DNA from: Schoenoplectus triqueter
Lineage: Eukaryota > Streptophyta > Magnoliopsida > Poales > Cyperaceae
Assembly: GCA_964058805.1 (NCBI GenBank)
Contig: CAXKVV010000344.1
Span: 1-30,745, forward strand
Length of the DNA: 30,745 nt
Reading direction: 5' to 3'
The translations under genes were made by a program, and so were the position numbers. Shown piece by piece: positions 21,520 through 30,745 of this stretch. Below the pieces are notes generated by a model. That model ran no database searches. It was not told where the DNA came from and was given only the letters and a program-made list of their open reading frames with translations. How positions within the stretch are numbered: the stretch's first letter is position 1; every line of letters starts with the position of its first letter.

Positions 21520-21690
21520 GTAAAGATATCGTGAGTTTAAGCTTACGGAGGTCTTACGTGAGTTGAACTAAAAAATTATATTAAATTATTTTTTAATTTT
21601 AATTTATCATACTCATTAAATTTTTTATATGAAAATCTTATGGGATGCAAAAATTTAAAAAATTTTAAACTTTTTAAGTCATGATTTCTA
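21520..21690 (+). mobile_element. Lone arm related to the 15634-16965 Mutator-like element
   Basis: GTAAAGATATCGTGAGTTTA starts a stretch that matches the left arm at 15634 in order: GTTTAAGCTTAC, TTATCATACTCATTAAATTT, TTATATGAAAATCTTATGGG and AAGTCATGATTT. No inverted partner was found downstream, so it is a solo or decayed copy. Confidence 0.6.
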
Positions 21691-22052
21691 ATAGTGTATA
21701 GCAAAACTAATTAATAATGTATAGCAAAACTAATTATTTGAGAAATTAAGATGCAATCCGCAAAAATATCTTATTTAAATCTTTACATTCAAGAGCTGTA
21801 AAATCAGTACTTCTAATTCAACTTTGGGAAAAATTAATATAGTTCCGAAATAAAGCATATATAGCGAGACTATTGAACTTGAAATTAAAGGGCAAGCCAA
21901 TCATCCTGCGCAACGTTGAATCTAAAAAATAGACAATGGCAATTGACACGAAAGCTTTGAGTGAAGAAATAAAAGAGATTGGTAGGATCGATCCTGCTGC
22001 GTATTTATTTGGTCCCAGACTCCCAGTATATAATTTCTTAATTAGATATATA

Positions 22053-22515
22053 CTAGCTATATACCTTGCAGCAGAATTTTTTATTTAAATATTAAAATAT
22101 TATAAGATAAAAAAATTCACATGTATCTAGTATTAAATTATAAATTCACCAAATTAGAGAAAATATATAATAAATACTATATTTAATCTTGGATGAGATT
22201 TTTGCACAATATGAGTTAATGATTCATGATTTTTATGGCAAGAAAAGTAAATTATTCTAACATATATTATCACCATTAATTTCTTACCAAATATGCACAA
22301 GGTTGCTAAATAAAACAACAAAAATTATGGAAATAATTGTATATGAGGGAAAGAAATGGAGAGAAAGAGATAATCAATGGACGCAATCACATACGTTCGA
22401 TCAACCAACAATAAATATTATCCGTTTAATTGAGGGATAAAATGGGTGTAATAAAAATGTACCATGACAAAAAATGGACCCTCCAATTATTAGATGCTTT
22501 ATATAATAGTATAGA
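22053..22515 (-). mobile_element. Non-autonomous Helitron-like element, copy 2
   Basis: On the minus strand it begins TCTATACTATTATATAAAGC and ends GCAAGGTATATAGCTAG, between A and T. It is 463 bp and near-identical to copy 1 over long blocks (for example GGATGAGATTTTTGCACAAT and GGACGCRATCACATACGTTC). No coding frame. Confidence 0.75.
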
Positions 22516-23424
22516 TATTTAAGGGAATGAGGGGCAGATGATAGTGGCTGTCACTATAAACGCTGTTAAAACATCATCACGTATTGTCAATTCAGTTCAA
22601 TTAATTGATCAAAAGAGATTAATGATATATAGAACCAAGAAAAAAAGAAAAGGAGATGGGTATTAGTTCAATTAATTGATCAATTATTCTAAATGTTAAT
22701 TTCACTTGTCATTATTATGGGTGTTAGTTAGCATTAATTGATGCCAATTTACAAGCATATTTGACGCATTGATGCAAGCGGGCCGCTTTATTAAGCATAT
22801 TTGACGCATTGATGAATAGGGCTTCTTGCATTATTAAGCATATTTGACGCATTGATGCCAATTTAGCATTCACGAGACTCATAAAAGGTTTAATTGGTTG
22901 AGTTAAACTTCTCTTGTCACAAATTAATTTAAAGGGATATATAGTTTGTTATGGATTAGAAGAAGTATCGTTAATTTACTAATCAATGATAATAATTTTC
23001 ACTCATCGATCTCCTCTCTCTTGTCACATCAAACATTGTTTATTTTAACTATCTGATACTTAATATTAATTGGTCTAAAATTATTTCGATCCATAGCAAA
23101 ATCTCCCTAATTTAAATATAATATTTTCAATGGATATAATTTGAAAACTTCAATTTCATCTCATCAGAAAATATATAAATCACTAATTATAATATAATAA
23201 TACTATATAAGGTATCGGGAAAAAAACAATTACCTCTTCGTATTATGTGTTTATTTATTAGTGCATTAATTATGACCAGTTATTTATTCCATCTTAATTT
23301 GACCAATCATTAATCACCAGCATTTATCTAACGGTAATCTTATTATCATAATATGGTTCTATTTTTAGTCTGATGTAGGAGCTGAATCGTCGTTTCTTGA
23401 GGCTACTACGAACACTAATTAATA
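22516..23424. other. Intergenic DNA between Helitron copies 2 and 3
   Basis: It contains ATTAGTTCAATTAATTGATC-like short repeats (about 22588 and 22661) and the three-copy repeat at 22753-22857. No gene was seen. Confidence 0.5.
22753..22857. repeat. Three direct copies of a 22-bp sequence
   Basis: AAGCATATTTGACGCATTGATG is exact at 22753-22774, 22793-22814 and 22836-22857, with 18- and 21-bp intervening sequences. TTGATGCCAATTT flanks the group on both sides (about 22738 and 22853). It looks like a local duplication series. The first intervening sequence is GC-rich (CAAGCGGGCCGCTT), unusual for this neighbourhood. Confidence 0.9.
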
Positions 23425-23863
23425 CTAGCAATATTCCTGCGCGTACTATTTTATTTAAACATGAAAACATTATATGATAATAAAAATTCACATTGATCTA
23501 ATATTAAATTATAAATTCATCAAATTATTCCAGCATATATTATCATCATTAATTTCTTACCAAACATGTATAAGGTTACTAATCATAGCGCATATCTTAA
23601 GCCTTAAATCAAATTTTTATATCATAACATAATAGAAAGATATTGAGTATTCTAATTTGTAAATCATGTGCATAAATAAAAATAATAGTATAGATGAGAA
23701 AGAAATGGAGAGAAAAGGGGATCAATGGACGCGATTACATACGTTCGATCAACCAAAAATAGATATCATCTATTTAATTGAGAGATAAAATGAGTATAAT
23801 AAAAAAATATCATGAGAAAAAATGGACCCTCCAATTCTTAGTTGTTTTATATAATAGTATAGA
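23425..23863 (-). mobile_element. Non-autonomous Helitron-like element, copy 3
   Basis: On the minus strand it begins TCTATACTATTATATAAAAC and ends GCGCAGGAATATTGCTAG, between A and T. It is 439 bp and aligns with copies 1 and 2 at both ends but differs in the middle, lacking the TTGGATGAGATTTTTGC block and carrying other sequence (about 23580-23690). The oldest-looking of the three. Confidence 0.7.
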
Positions 23864-24916
23864 TATATGCATGATTATATATTAGATTGACGGATATTTG
23901 TGTAATAAATTAATGTAATTGTCAATTATCGAATTAACATATGATAATAGATCTCATTTCTTTACAAAGAAACAAAATGTTCAAATTCTAAAGATTACAT
24001 ATATAAAGATATAGATATATGCATGCAGGTCCAGCACACAACAGATTGATACTGCATGCGGGTCAAATATTATCAACAATAGTTCATGAGGTCATGAATT
24101 AACTTAATTTCAGGCATCCATAGCTAAGTATATTATATATGTACATCAACTAATTTCTTTACTACAAGATAATTAAGAAAGCTCTCTTAATTAATTTATA
24201 TTAATTTAGTGCGCATCAAGCTCGTTATACCAAGTCAGACACCAGGTAGGTGAGACCAAGGCGACTGGATCCTTGCTATAACAATTAACAGAAAGGAAAT
24301 TGAAAGTGCATAGGTTTTATATATCTTCACTCACCGACAAAGATTCACTCCAATCACTGGAATTAAATGCAATCTAAACTCAAATACCCAAATCCAAATT
24401 CTTGTCTCGCACGCATATGCAGCTTCTATGAGGTTCTTTTGTGTACCCTTTCTCTTTTCTTTCTTTGCTGGTCAATTGGCCTTTTTTAATTTTCTTCTGT
24501 TTCAACTTTCAACTGAGCGGGATTCATTGCGACGAGTTTCCATGCAACTAGCTGGATCTGTTGTTCTTGGCTTAGAAATTAGAAATGATTGTTTCTTTTT
24601 TCCTTTTTATAATTATTTTGTGCTTGCTTTGACGTGCTTTTGGCACGTTTCGTACTGTGATTAATGCGTTTTTCTATAGTCGGAAATTATATATGCACAG
24701 TGGATAGTATTAAAGCTGATCAGGTGCATTTAGTTTATTGATGCAAAAAGAAAAAGAAAGAGGCGATCAGTTGAATATATTGTTTTTGAGAGGGAGGAGA
24801 GCCATAGAAATTAATATTTCTTATTATTTTTTTTTAATTTCAAATAATGACTAGAATAAAAAATACATATGTTACATAAAAAACATTTAGACTTATCACG
24901 TGGACAAAAAAACGAT
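23864..24916. other. Intergenic DNA
   Basis: A 78-codon frame at 24428-24664 is rich in Phe and Leu, has no known domain and no splice partners, and is not called. No repeat pairs were noted. Confidence 0.5.
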
Positions 24917-26177
24917 CACTACAACATAAACGGGCTTAGACAACACTCAATTAACAATGATTACAGATGAAATTCATTGTTGAAAGGGGTCAGTGATATT
25001 ATTAAAATATTGAGAACATATTTAGCAATAATTATTAATAAAAAAATATTATTAAAATGAAGGTTGGAAGTCAAAAAAATAGGGATGAAACTTTAACAAC
25101 GGTTCTTAACTAAGAATCATTATTTAACAACGATTCTTAATTAAAAACCGTTGTTAAAAGTTTTTTTTAACAACTGTTCTAAGTTAAGAACCGTTGTTAA
25201 AAGGTGAAACTCGAATTTTCTCTGACACAAGGGAATCAACCAATAACATTCCATCTTTTTTTGCTCCCACAGGTTGTTAGATTTTTTAATCTCATCATTT
25301 GTTCATTTCGATCCAACATTCTAAAAATCAAAATTAAAAAAATAAAATAAAATCCCACGGGTTGAACCTCTTTTTTTTCGTCTATTTTGATATAAAAGAG
25401 ATTGGAGAGAGAGAAAAAAGAGAGACAGAAGAAGTAAAAATCGAAATCCAACTATTTGAACTTTAAACAGCTATAACTTTTGATAGAAAATTTCAATTGA
25501 GGTGTGCTATGTGAGATTTTGAAGAAATAAAAATTAAAATCCGACCATTCAAACTAAAAAACGCCTTTGAAGTTTTCCCATTTTTTTTTCATTTCTTTCG
25601 TTGGATTTTTTCTTAGAAATTGTATAGTTTTTATATTATTACATGAGTAAAATATATGTATTATTGAGTAAATATTTTTTATTGGATGAATAATTATATT
25701 TTTTATATTAATGATTGAATGATTAAATAATATATATAAATATTTATTCTTATCTAATCAATTTGACTCCATATATCAATCTGACTTCATATTTAAAGGA
25801 CTTTATAGCTATTTTTTTTATAAAAAAATATCTTTAACAATAATTTTTAACTAATAACCGTTATTAAAGGATTATTTAGCAACGGTTGTTAGTTAGTTAA
25901 AAACCGTTGCTAAAAATCTATTTAACAATGGTTTTTAACTAAAAATCATTGTTAAAATACCCTTTAATAACGGTTATTAGTTAAAAATTATTGCTAAAAG
26001 ACTCTTTAACAATGATTATTATTTAAGAACCATTGTTAAATGTCTTTTAAGAATGATTTTGATAACGTGATAATAACAATTGTTTATACTTTTTCTAACA
26101 CCCATCTTCAATAACGGTTGAAGAACCATTGTTAAAGGATTTAAAAATCATTATTAAATCCAAAATGTGTTGCAGTG
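24917..26177. mobile_element. Non-autonomous CACTA element with GAT target duplication
   Basis: The left end CACTACAACATAAACGGGC and the reverse complement of the right end, CACTGCAACACATTTTGG, are CACTA-type inverted repeats, flanked by the 3-bp duplication GAT (24914-24916, 26178-26180). Subterminal regions carry about eight copies of a roughly 36-bp palindromic unit of the form TTAACAACGGTT-N-AACCGTTGTTAAA (about 25090-25200 and 25830-26150), the kind of array bound by CACTA transposases. The 1261-bp element has no transposase. The frame at 25236-25451 (minus) is Phe-rich and not a recognisable protein. Confidence 0.85.
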
Positions 26178-26180
26178 GAT

Positions 26181-27570
26181 ACAAATTTATTTACCATACG
26201 GATTAATTTTTACATCTGGTTTTGTATGCATTTTATTGTATTATCATGCATCTTATGAGAAAATATACGTACGTCTAGCGTACGTGATACACAAACTTAA
26301 TTTAATCACTCAAGAGGCAATTCAAATAATGAACCAATCAAAGATTTAAATAGCAGAACAGTGGATTATAACGGTAGAGCAATTTTCATTGTAGATATAT
26401 ATATATACTACATAACATCATTATTGTGGACTTTATCAATTCATACCATATGGGAATGTTCTGACTAGTTTTGATAAGATATAAAGTAAAATATTCAAAA
26501 AGAGATGATAAAAAAAATCAGAATAATAAGTTATATTATTATTCAAATTTGTTTACAATTAATGATGACTATTGAGTACAGATCAATAATAGTCAACAAT
26601 CTAATTAACATTTATATTCTTTTAAGGCTGGTAACTTGGGATAGATTGAGTACAAAATTTTGTTCAAATTTAAGTTTTGTTTATCAAAGGATTTAAAAAT
26701 AATTAAACGAATGAGCATTATGTTTTCAAATTGTTTCAAAATAAAGGTGAGAACTAGTTAATTCAAAAATAGAGTATATAATATAAAATTTTAACACTTA
26801 ATTAGCCAGCTAGTCAATTAGCCATCAAATAAAGTTAATTAGCTATCTAGCTATATAAACTTTTGCAAAAGAATTGTTACACTATAATATATACTACTAT
26901 ACATAAGTTAACAAACGCTAATTTTCATGTAAAATGGAGAAAATAATTACTTACGTATGAATTTAATATAACATCTTTCTTTACTAGAGTGTATCTAACA
27001 ACCTGATTAATCAATCCAATAATTTATAAAATGACAGCAAAGCAACAGCGTTAAGCATTAAATCTATACAGTGACGGAACTATAAATCAATTAATTGTAG
27101 GGTGCTAGAAGAAAATAAAGATCCAAAATAAAATATATATTGGACAAATACAAATACCAATATGATACGTAGTATGGACATGACCATATTTCCCCCGAAT
27201 TTAGTGATATTTTATGTTATAATTTATATTTTTCTTTCTAATACTAACTTGTTAAATATATTATTTAGAAGCAAATATTGAATATATAAATATGCAACCC
27301 TGATTCATTATCAAAGGGGGGCAGAGGCTCGCCCCCCCCAACCCCCCTTCCTCCACAGAAAAACAAATAATTAATTTTTCAAAAATTATTATTTTTCCAA
27401 TATTTTTTAAATAAATGGTTCAATATAGCAGAAAAAATTCGATAGCGCCATAAAAAAAATTCATCCAAAAACCATGGCTATACCCGGTAGCTGTCATGAT
27501 CTCTTGTACATCTTTGGTATCAATTAATTAATATGGGAACAACGACTATCTGATAACTTATATTAACGTA
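26181..27570. other. AT-rich intergenic DNA
   Basis: A GC-rich patch at about 27316-27352, AAAGGGGGGCAGAGGCTCGC followed by a C-run, can form a G/C hairpin and stands out from its surroundings. The small frames at 26167-26349 and 26505-26696 show no family features. No gene is supported. Confidence 0.5.
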
Positions 27571-27577
27571 AACATAA

Positions 27578-27976
27578 TTGTTGGGCTATGGTGCTATGCA
27601 TAGCACGGATCGCTCCGTGCTATGTATTCGTTCTTCATTTTCAAAGTTTAAATAGTCGATCCGAACCATACAAAATAATTTTCACATGAATATCTCGATT
27701 TAGACTAAATTTTATATATTTTTTAAATTTTTTACTATTTTCTAAGATAGTTAGAAAATTATCTTTTTTAAATGGCTCATAATAGCTAAATTAAGTGATT
27801 TTCTAACTATCTTAAAAAATAGTATTTTTTTTAAAATATAAAATTTAGTCCACATCGAGATATTCATATGAAAATCATTTTGTATGGTTCGGATCGACTA
27901 TTTAAACTTTAAAAACGAAGAACGAATTCATAGCACGGAGGCGATCCGTGCTATGCATAGCACCATACCCCAATTC
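27578..27976. mobile_element. Foldback MITE with about 190-bp inverted arms
   Basis: Nearly the whole element folds on itself. The left arm from TTGGGCTATGGTGCTATGC at 27581 matches the reverse complement of the right arm (TTGGGGTATGGTGCTATGC) through CACGGATCG, AGTTTAAATAGTCGATCCGA, ACCATACAAAAT, GAATATCTCGAT and AAGATAGTTAGAAAAT, at roughly 85-90 % identity. Only about 40 bases separate the arms. The tips contain a nested palindrome (GTGCTATGCATAGCAC). AACATAA lies on both sides (27571-27577 and 27977-27983), a possible 7-9 bp target duplication suggesting Mutator- or hAT-type mobilisation. No coding capacity. Confidence 0.8.
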
Positions 27977-27983
27977 AACATAA

Positions 27984-29100
27984 AGCGGACGATTAGACAT
28001 TTGAATTAGTTACTTATGATCTAAAGAAACTCCAACTTTTTTGTTTCCTAATCACATACTAAATCGGTTTGCCTAATTTAATTATATGGAAGTTTTGGAC
28101 ATGATGTTGGATTTTCCGTGAACTTAATTAATTGATACTCATCATGCAACGAATGTGGACAACCGCCTGTTATCCGATATATGGCATTTATATATGCTAA
28201 TTTGACAAGCAAAGAAATGATTTAAAGGTTTAGCAAAAAACCAACATAAGTCAGGAGGGAAGAGTGTTGGAGCCCTACCTCTCACGAGTAAATTGAAATC
28301 CATTTCTTTATCCTAATATTTGCTTTTTCTTCTTTTCGCCGTCCCAGGCTCCTTGGACTTGGTCTATTTTGAAGAGTTCAGAAATTATGCAGACTAGGTT
28401 TATATTAATTCTATGGACCCCAAGTTCCATAGTTATTTAATAGAAATAACAATTTTCTTTTTGTACATTTCTTTCAAGAGAAAATAGTAAATTATTGATT
28501 TCACGAAAGACCATTGTTTTGCATTTGGTGACGAATTTTACATATAAAATTATTTTTATAAAACTACTATATATAAATTAATGAAAATAACTTCAATATT
28601 TTAATATTGACTTTTCATGTTTATATGTAATTCTAATGCTGTCTACATTCTAATTTTTGATATGGATACGTAAGCTTTTAACTAAATCATAGTACAACAA
28701 AAGAAATGGAGAAAACTATTAACAAATTCTCAGAAAAACACATAACAATAGTTATGTATAAATGACAAAGTATCTTATAAATTAGTAAGATGATCGTACG
28801 TATATCTTCTTCATATTATAGGACATCAATAATTACTGATGAACTAATGTGTTTACATATCTTAGATGAAATTAATATGATAATTTATATTTTTTCAGTG
28901 ATCATTATATATTGTACGTTATCCATGATTAGCATAAGGTAACTTAAAAATATAATACGACAATATTTATCTTTTTCTATAATCATTTTTCACACACCAT
29001 TAGTAAGTTATTGACGAAAGTTTCAACAATGAAATTGCTACAAATTTGATGAGTCCATTTACTCAACAGTAGACCAGGCCTATCTCCCAATTTTTTTTTG
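27984..29100. other. Intergenic DNA and distal promoter of the R2R3-MYB gene
   Basis: AT-rich, with no gene. It probably contains upstream regulatory sequence for the MYB gene starting at 29324, but I cannot assign specific elements beyond the TATA box. Confidence 0.4.
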
Positions 29101-29103
29101 TCT

Positions 29104-29110
29104 TATATAT
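29104..29110 (+). promoter_or_regulatory. TATA box of the R2R3-MYB gene
   Basis: TATATAT follows a T-rich run and precedes a shift to higher GC content. It lies 214 bases upstream of the ATG at 29324, giving a leader of roughly 185 nt that holds (GAAA)n (about 29222-29244) and (GA)n (about 29307-29319) repeats common in plant 5' leaders. The frame open through this leader from 29128 is not the gene's product. Confidence 0.55.
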
Positions 29111-29323
29111 CCTAGAGGGCGTCCCTTGTGAAACGGTCTCTACGTGTAAGCCTTAGAAAAGGGATTCTAGAGCTTGGAAAGGCAGTGTTAAAGACACTCT
29201 TCTTTGCCCCGAGGGGAAACAGAAAGAAAGAAAGAAAGAGAAAGGGGCCGGTAGAGAGAGAAAGTGATAGATATAGACTCACTCTTTCTGAGAGAGAGGT
29301 AGGCTGGAGAGAGAGAGAGGCGC

Positions 29324-30654
29324 ATGGGTCACCAGTGCTGCAGCAAGCAAAAGGTGAAGCGAGGTCTCTGGTCTCCGGAGGAAGATGAGAAGCTTCTCAA
29401 GTACATCACCACCCATGGACATGGCTGCTGGAGCGCCGTCCCCAAATTAGCTGGTAAATCTCCACCTCTACCTGTCTCTCTCACACATAGGGAGACACGC
29501 CAACACTCTCTCACTGCCAGGATGATTTCTTATTTTTTTTTGTATTTCCAGGATTGCAAAGGTGTGGGAAGAGTTGCAGGTTGAGGTGGATCAATTACCT
29601 AAGGCCCGACCTCAAGAGGGGATCCTTCACCGAGGAAGAGGAAAGGATCATCATAGATGTGCACAGGATCTTGGGCAACAGGTTCAAAAACCAAATTATA
29701 TATCCCTGAAAATATTTTCTTTCAAATCAACTCAACACCTCCTATTTCTGATTCATTCAAACATAAAAAAAACGATCATTAATTCATGTGTAGATTGCTT
29801 AGCTAGTTTTGATCTCCTCTATATTTCGTTTCTTTTTTTGTTATTTTTTCTCTGATAGGTGGGCTCAGATTGCAAAACACCTTCCCGGGCGCACGGATAA
29901 TGAGGTGAAGAATTTCTGGAACTCATGCATCAAGAAGAAATTGGTTGCTCAGGGGCTTGATCCAAAGACTCATAACCTGATGCCCACCTCTAGGACTAAT
30001 TCTTACAGTAGCATAACCAACAGTACCTCCTCTCAGTTCCCTTCCTCCACCACTCCTTTTACCATCAGTTCTCCCAGTAAGAACAACTATGATCCGATCA
30101 AATCCAGTGCTTTACTTGATATCAATCCAGCACTGCTCACATTAACTCCTCGTAGCCTCCATCTCAATGAACCAAATTTATCTGTTGGAAATTACCAATA
30201 TCAAGAGAATGGTGTGCTCATGAGCTTCAAAGATCAAAACCCTAATTCCTCCTTTGACTTCACCAATGCCGCCTCTTGTTCTTCTTCATCTTTAGATCAT
30301 GCGACCATCCCTTCATCTTCTCCATTCAACCAGCACAATGGATTTATGGACAATCAGTCTGTCATGTGGGCCCCACATTCGTTGGATACAATGGATCTGT
30401 CTCAACCAAATCATGAGGGAGTTGCACCGACCATACATGCAGTTGGTCAAGAGCAGCAAACTCTACCTCAAAACTATGTCAATGGTAGAATGGTGGACTT
30501 CAATGATGCTACCAATGAAAAGGTTATGGATATAGATGCCAATTATGCAGGAAATGCTTTTGATATTGAACATATAATGGAGTCTGCTCTGATGCCTTGT
30601 GGGATGCTGTATGGTGGAGGCAACTCAATGGAACAATTGCAATGGGACTGCTAA
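29324..30654 (+). CDS. R2R3-MYB transcription factor (MYB26/MYB61/MYB86-like), three exons, 351 aa
   Basis: Exons are 29324-29453, 29552-29681 and 29859-30654, with GT-AG introns of 98 and 177 bp. The joined 1056 nt encode 351 residues ending in TAA. R2 has W16, W36 and W56 and R3 has F69, W88 and W107, each with regular spacing. Helices include [20 protein letters not shown] and [19 protein letters not shown]. The introns fall at G44 and R87, the standard positions in plant R2R3-MYBs. The start [20 protein letters not shown] and [20 protein letters not shown] resemble MYB26 and its relatives, which control secondary wall thickening (anther endothecium in Arabidopsis), with MYB61/86 as alternatives. 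The C-terminal two thirds is Ser/Asn/Pro-rich, acidic near the end, and finishes EQLQWDC. No bHLH-contact signature is apparent in R3, so partnership with bHLH proteins is not expected. Subgroup placement needs a tree. Confidence 0.95.
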
Positions 30655-30745
30655 GCATTCTCGTCTCTTTTCTCTGTCAATTAAATTAATTTTCTCTTAA
30701 ATTCAGACCTAGTACCTGATCACTTTTTGAAAAAAAAATTCTGAG
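30655..30745 (+). other. 3' flank of the R2R3-MYB gene
   Basis: T-rich sequence follows the stop (CTCGTCTCTTTTCTCTGTC, AATTAAATTAATTTTC) and is consistent with a 3' untranslated region cut by the window end. No definite polyadenylation signal is seen. Confidence 0.5.

Noticed and set aside
22753..22857. CRISPR-like appearance of three 22-bp repeats with 18-21-bp spacers
   Set aside because: Only three units, no cas genes, a nuclear plant context, and flanking sequence that is itself duplicated.
24428..24664. A 78-codon Phe/Leu-rich frame resembling a membrane peptide
   Set aside because: Hydrophobicity follows T-rich DNA. No homology, promoter or splice evidence.
29128..29388. An 86-codon plus-strand frame upstream of the MYB start
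   Set aside because: It covers the purine-rich 5' leader and overlaps the MYB first exon in another frame. The true start MGHQCC at 29324 is set by family similarity.
30299..30535. A 78-codon plus-strand frame inside the MYB third exon
   Set aside because: An alternative-frame shadow of the MYB C-terminal coding sequence.

Overview
This window is AT-rich nuclear DNA from a flowering plant. The evidence is GT-AG introns, two plant-type MYB genes, a wrecked plant peptide:N-glycanase gene, and a dense layer of plant transposons (Helitron-like elements, Tourist- and Mutator-type MITEs, a CACTA element, a SINE 3' fragment, a possible Pack-MULE). Species, and even monocot versus dicot, cannot be fixed from the sequence. 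Nothing here looks prokaryotic or viral.

Layout. 1-2980: repeat-rich DNA with a probable Helitron 3' end, three kinds of tandem repeat and a MITE-like element. 3075-6457: two related 'ATAAT-array' elements, the second carrying a nested Helitron. 6458-10529: the remains of a cytoplasmic peptide:N-glycanase (PNG1) gene. Its first exon is inverted on the minus strand, the catalytic-core exons are absent, and the C-terminal exons on the plus strand carry frameshifts, a stop and a lost splice acceptor. A retroelement gag-like piece and a SINE 3' fragment lie among the remnants. 10964-13192: a candidate 2.2 kb terminal-inverted-repeat element. 13358-14044 (minus): an intact three-exon gene for a 72-residue single-repeat R3-MYB of the CAPRICE/TRIPTYCHON/ETC class, with exons too short to show as long open frames. 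14337-29100: about 15 kb without a recognisable host gene but full of mobile elements, several with clear target-site duplications. 29324-30654 (plus): an intact three-exon R2R3-MYB gene of 351 residues, close to the MYB26/MYB61/MYB86 group.

Functionally there are two live genes, both MYB regulators of opposite style: a small R3-only protein of the type that competes for bHLH partners, and a DNA-binding R2R3 factor without an obvious bHLH-contact motif. Nothing indicates that they act together. I see no convincing new biological system. The points most worth a second look are the rearranged PNG1 locus, the R3-MYB with an altered bHLH-contact residue, the GC-rich cargo of the possible Pack-MULE, and the family of three same-orientation Helitrons.
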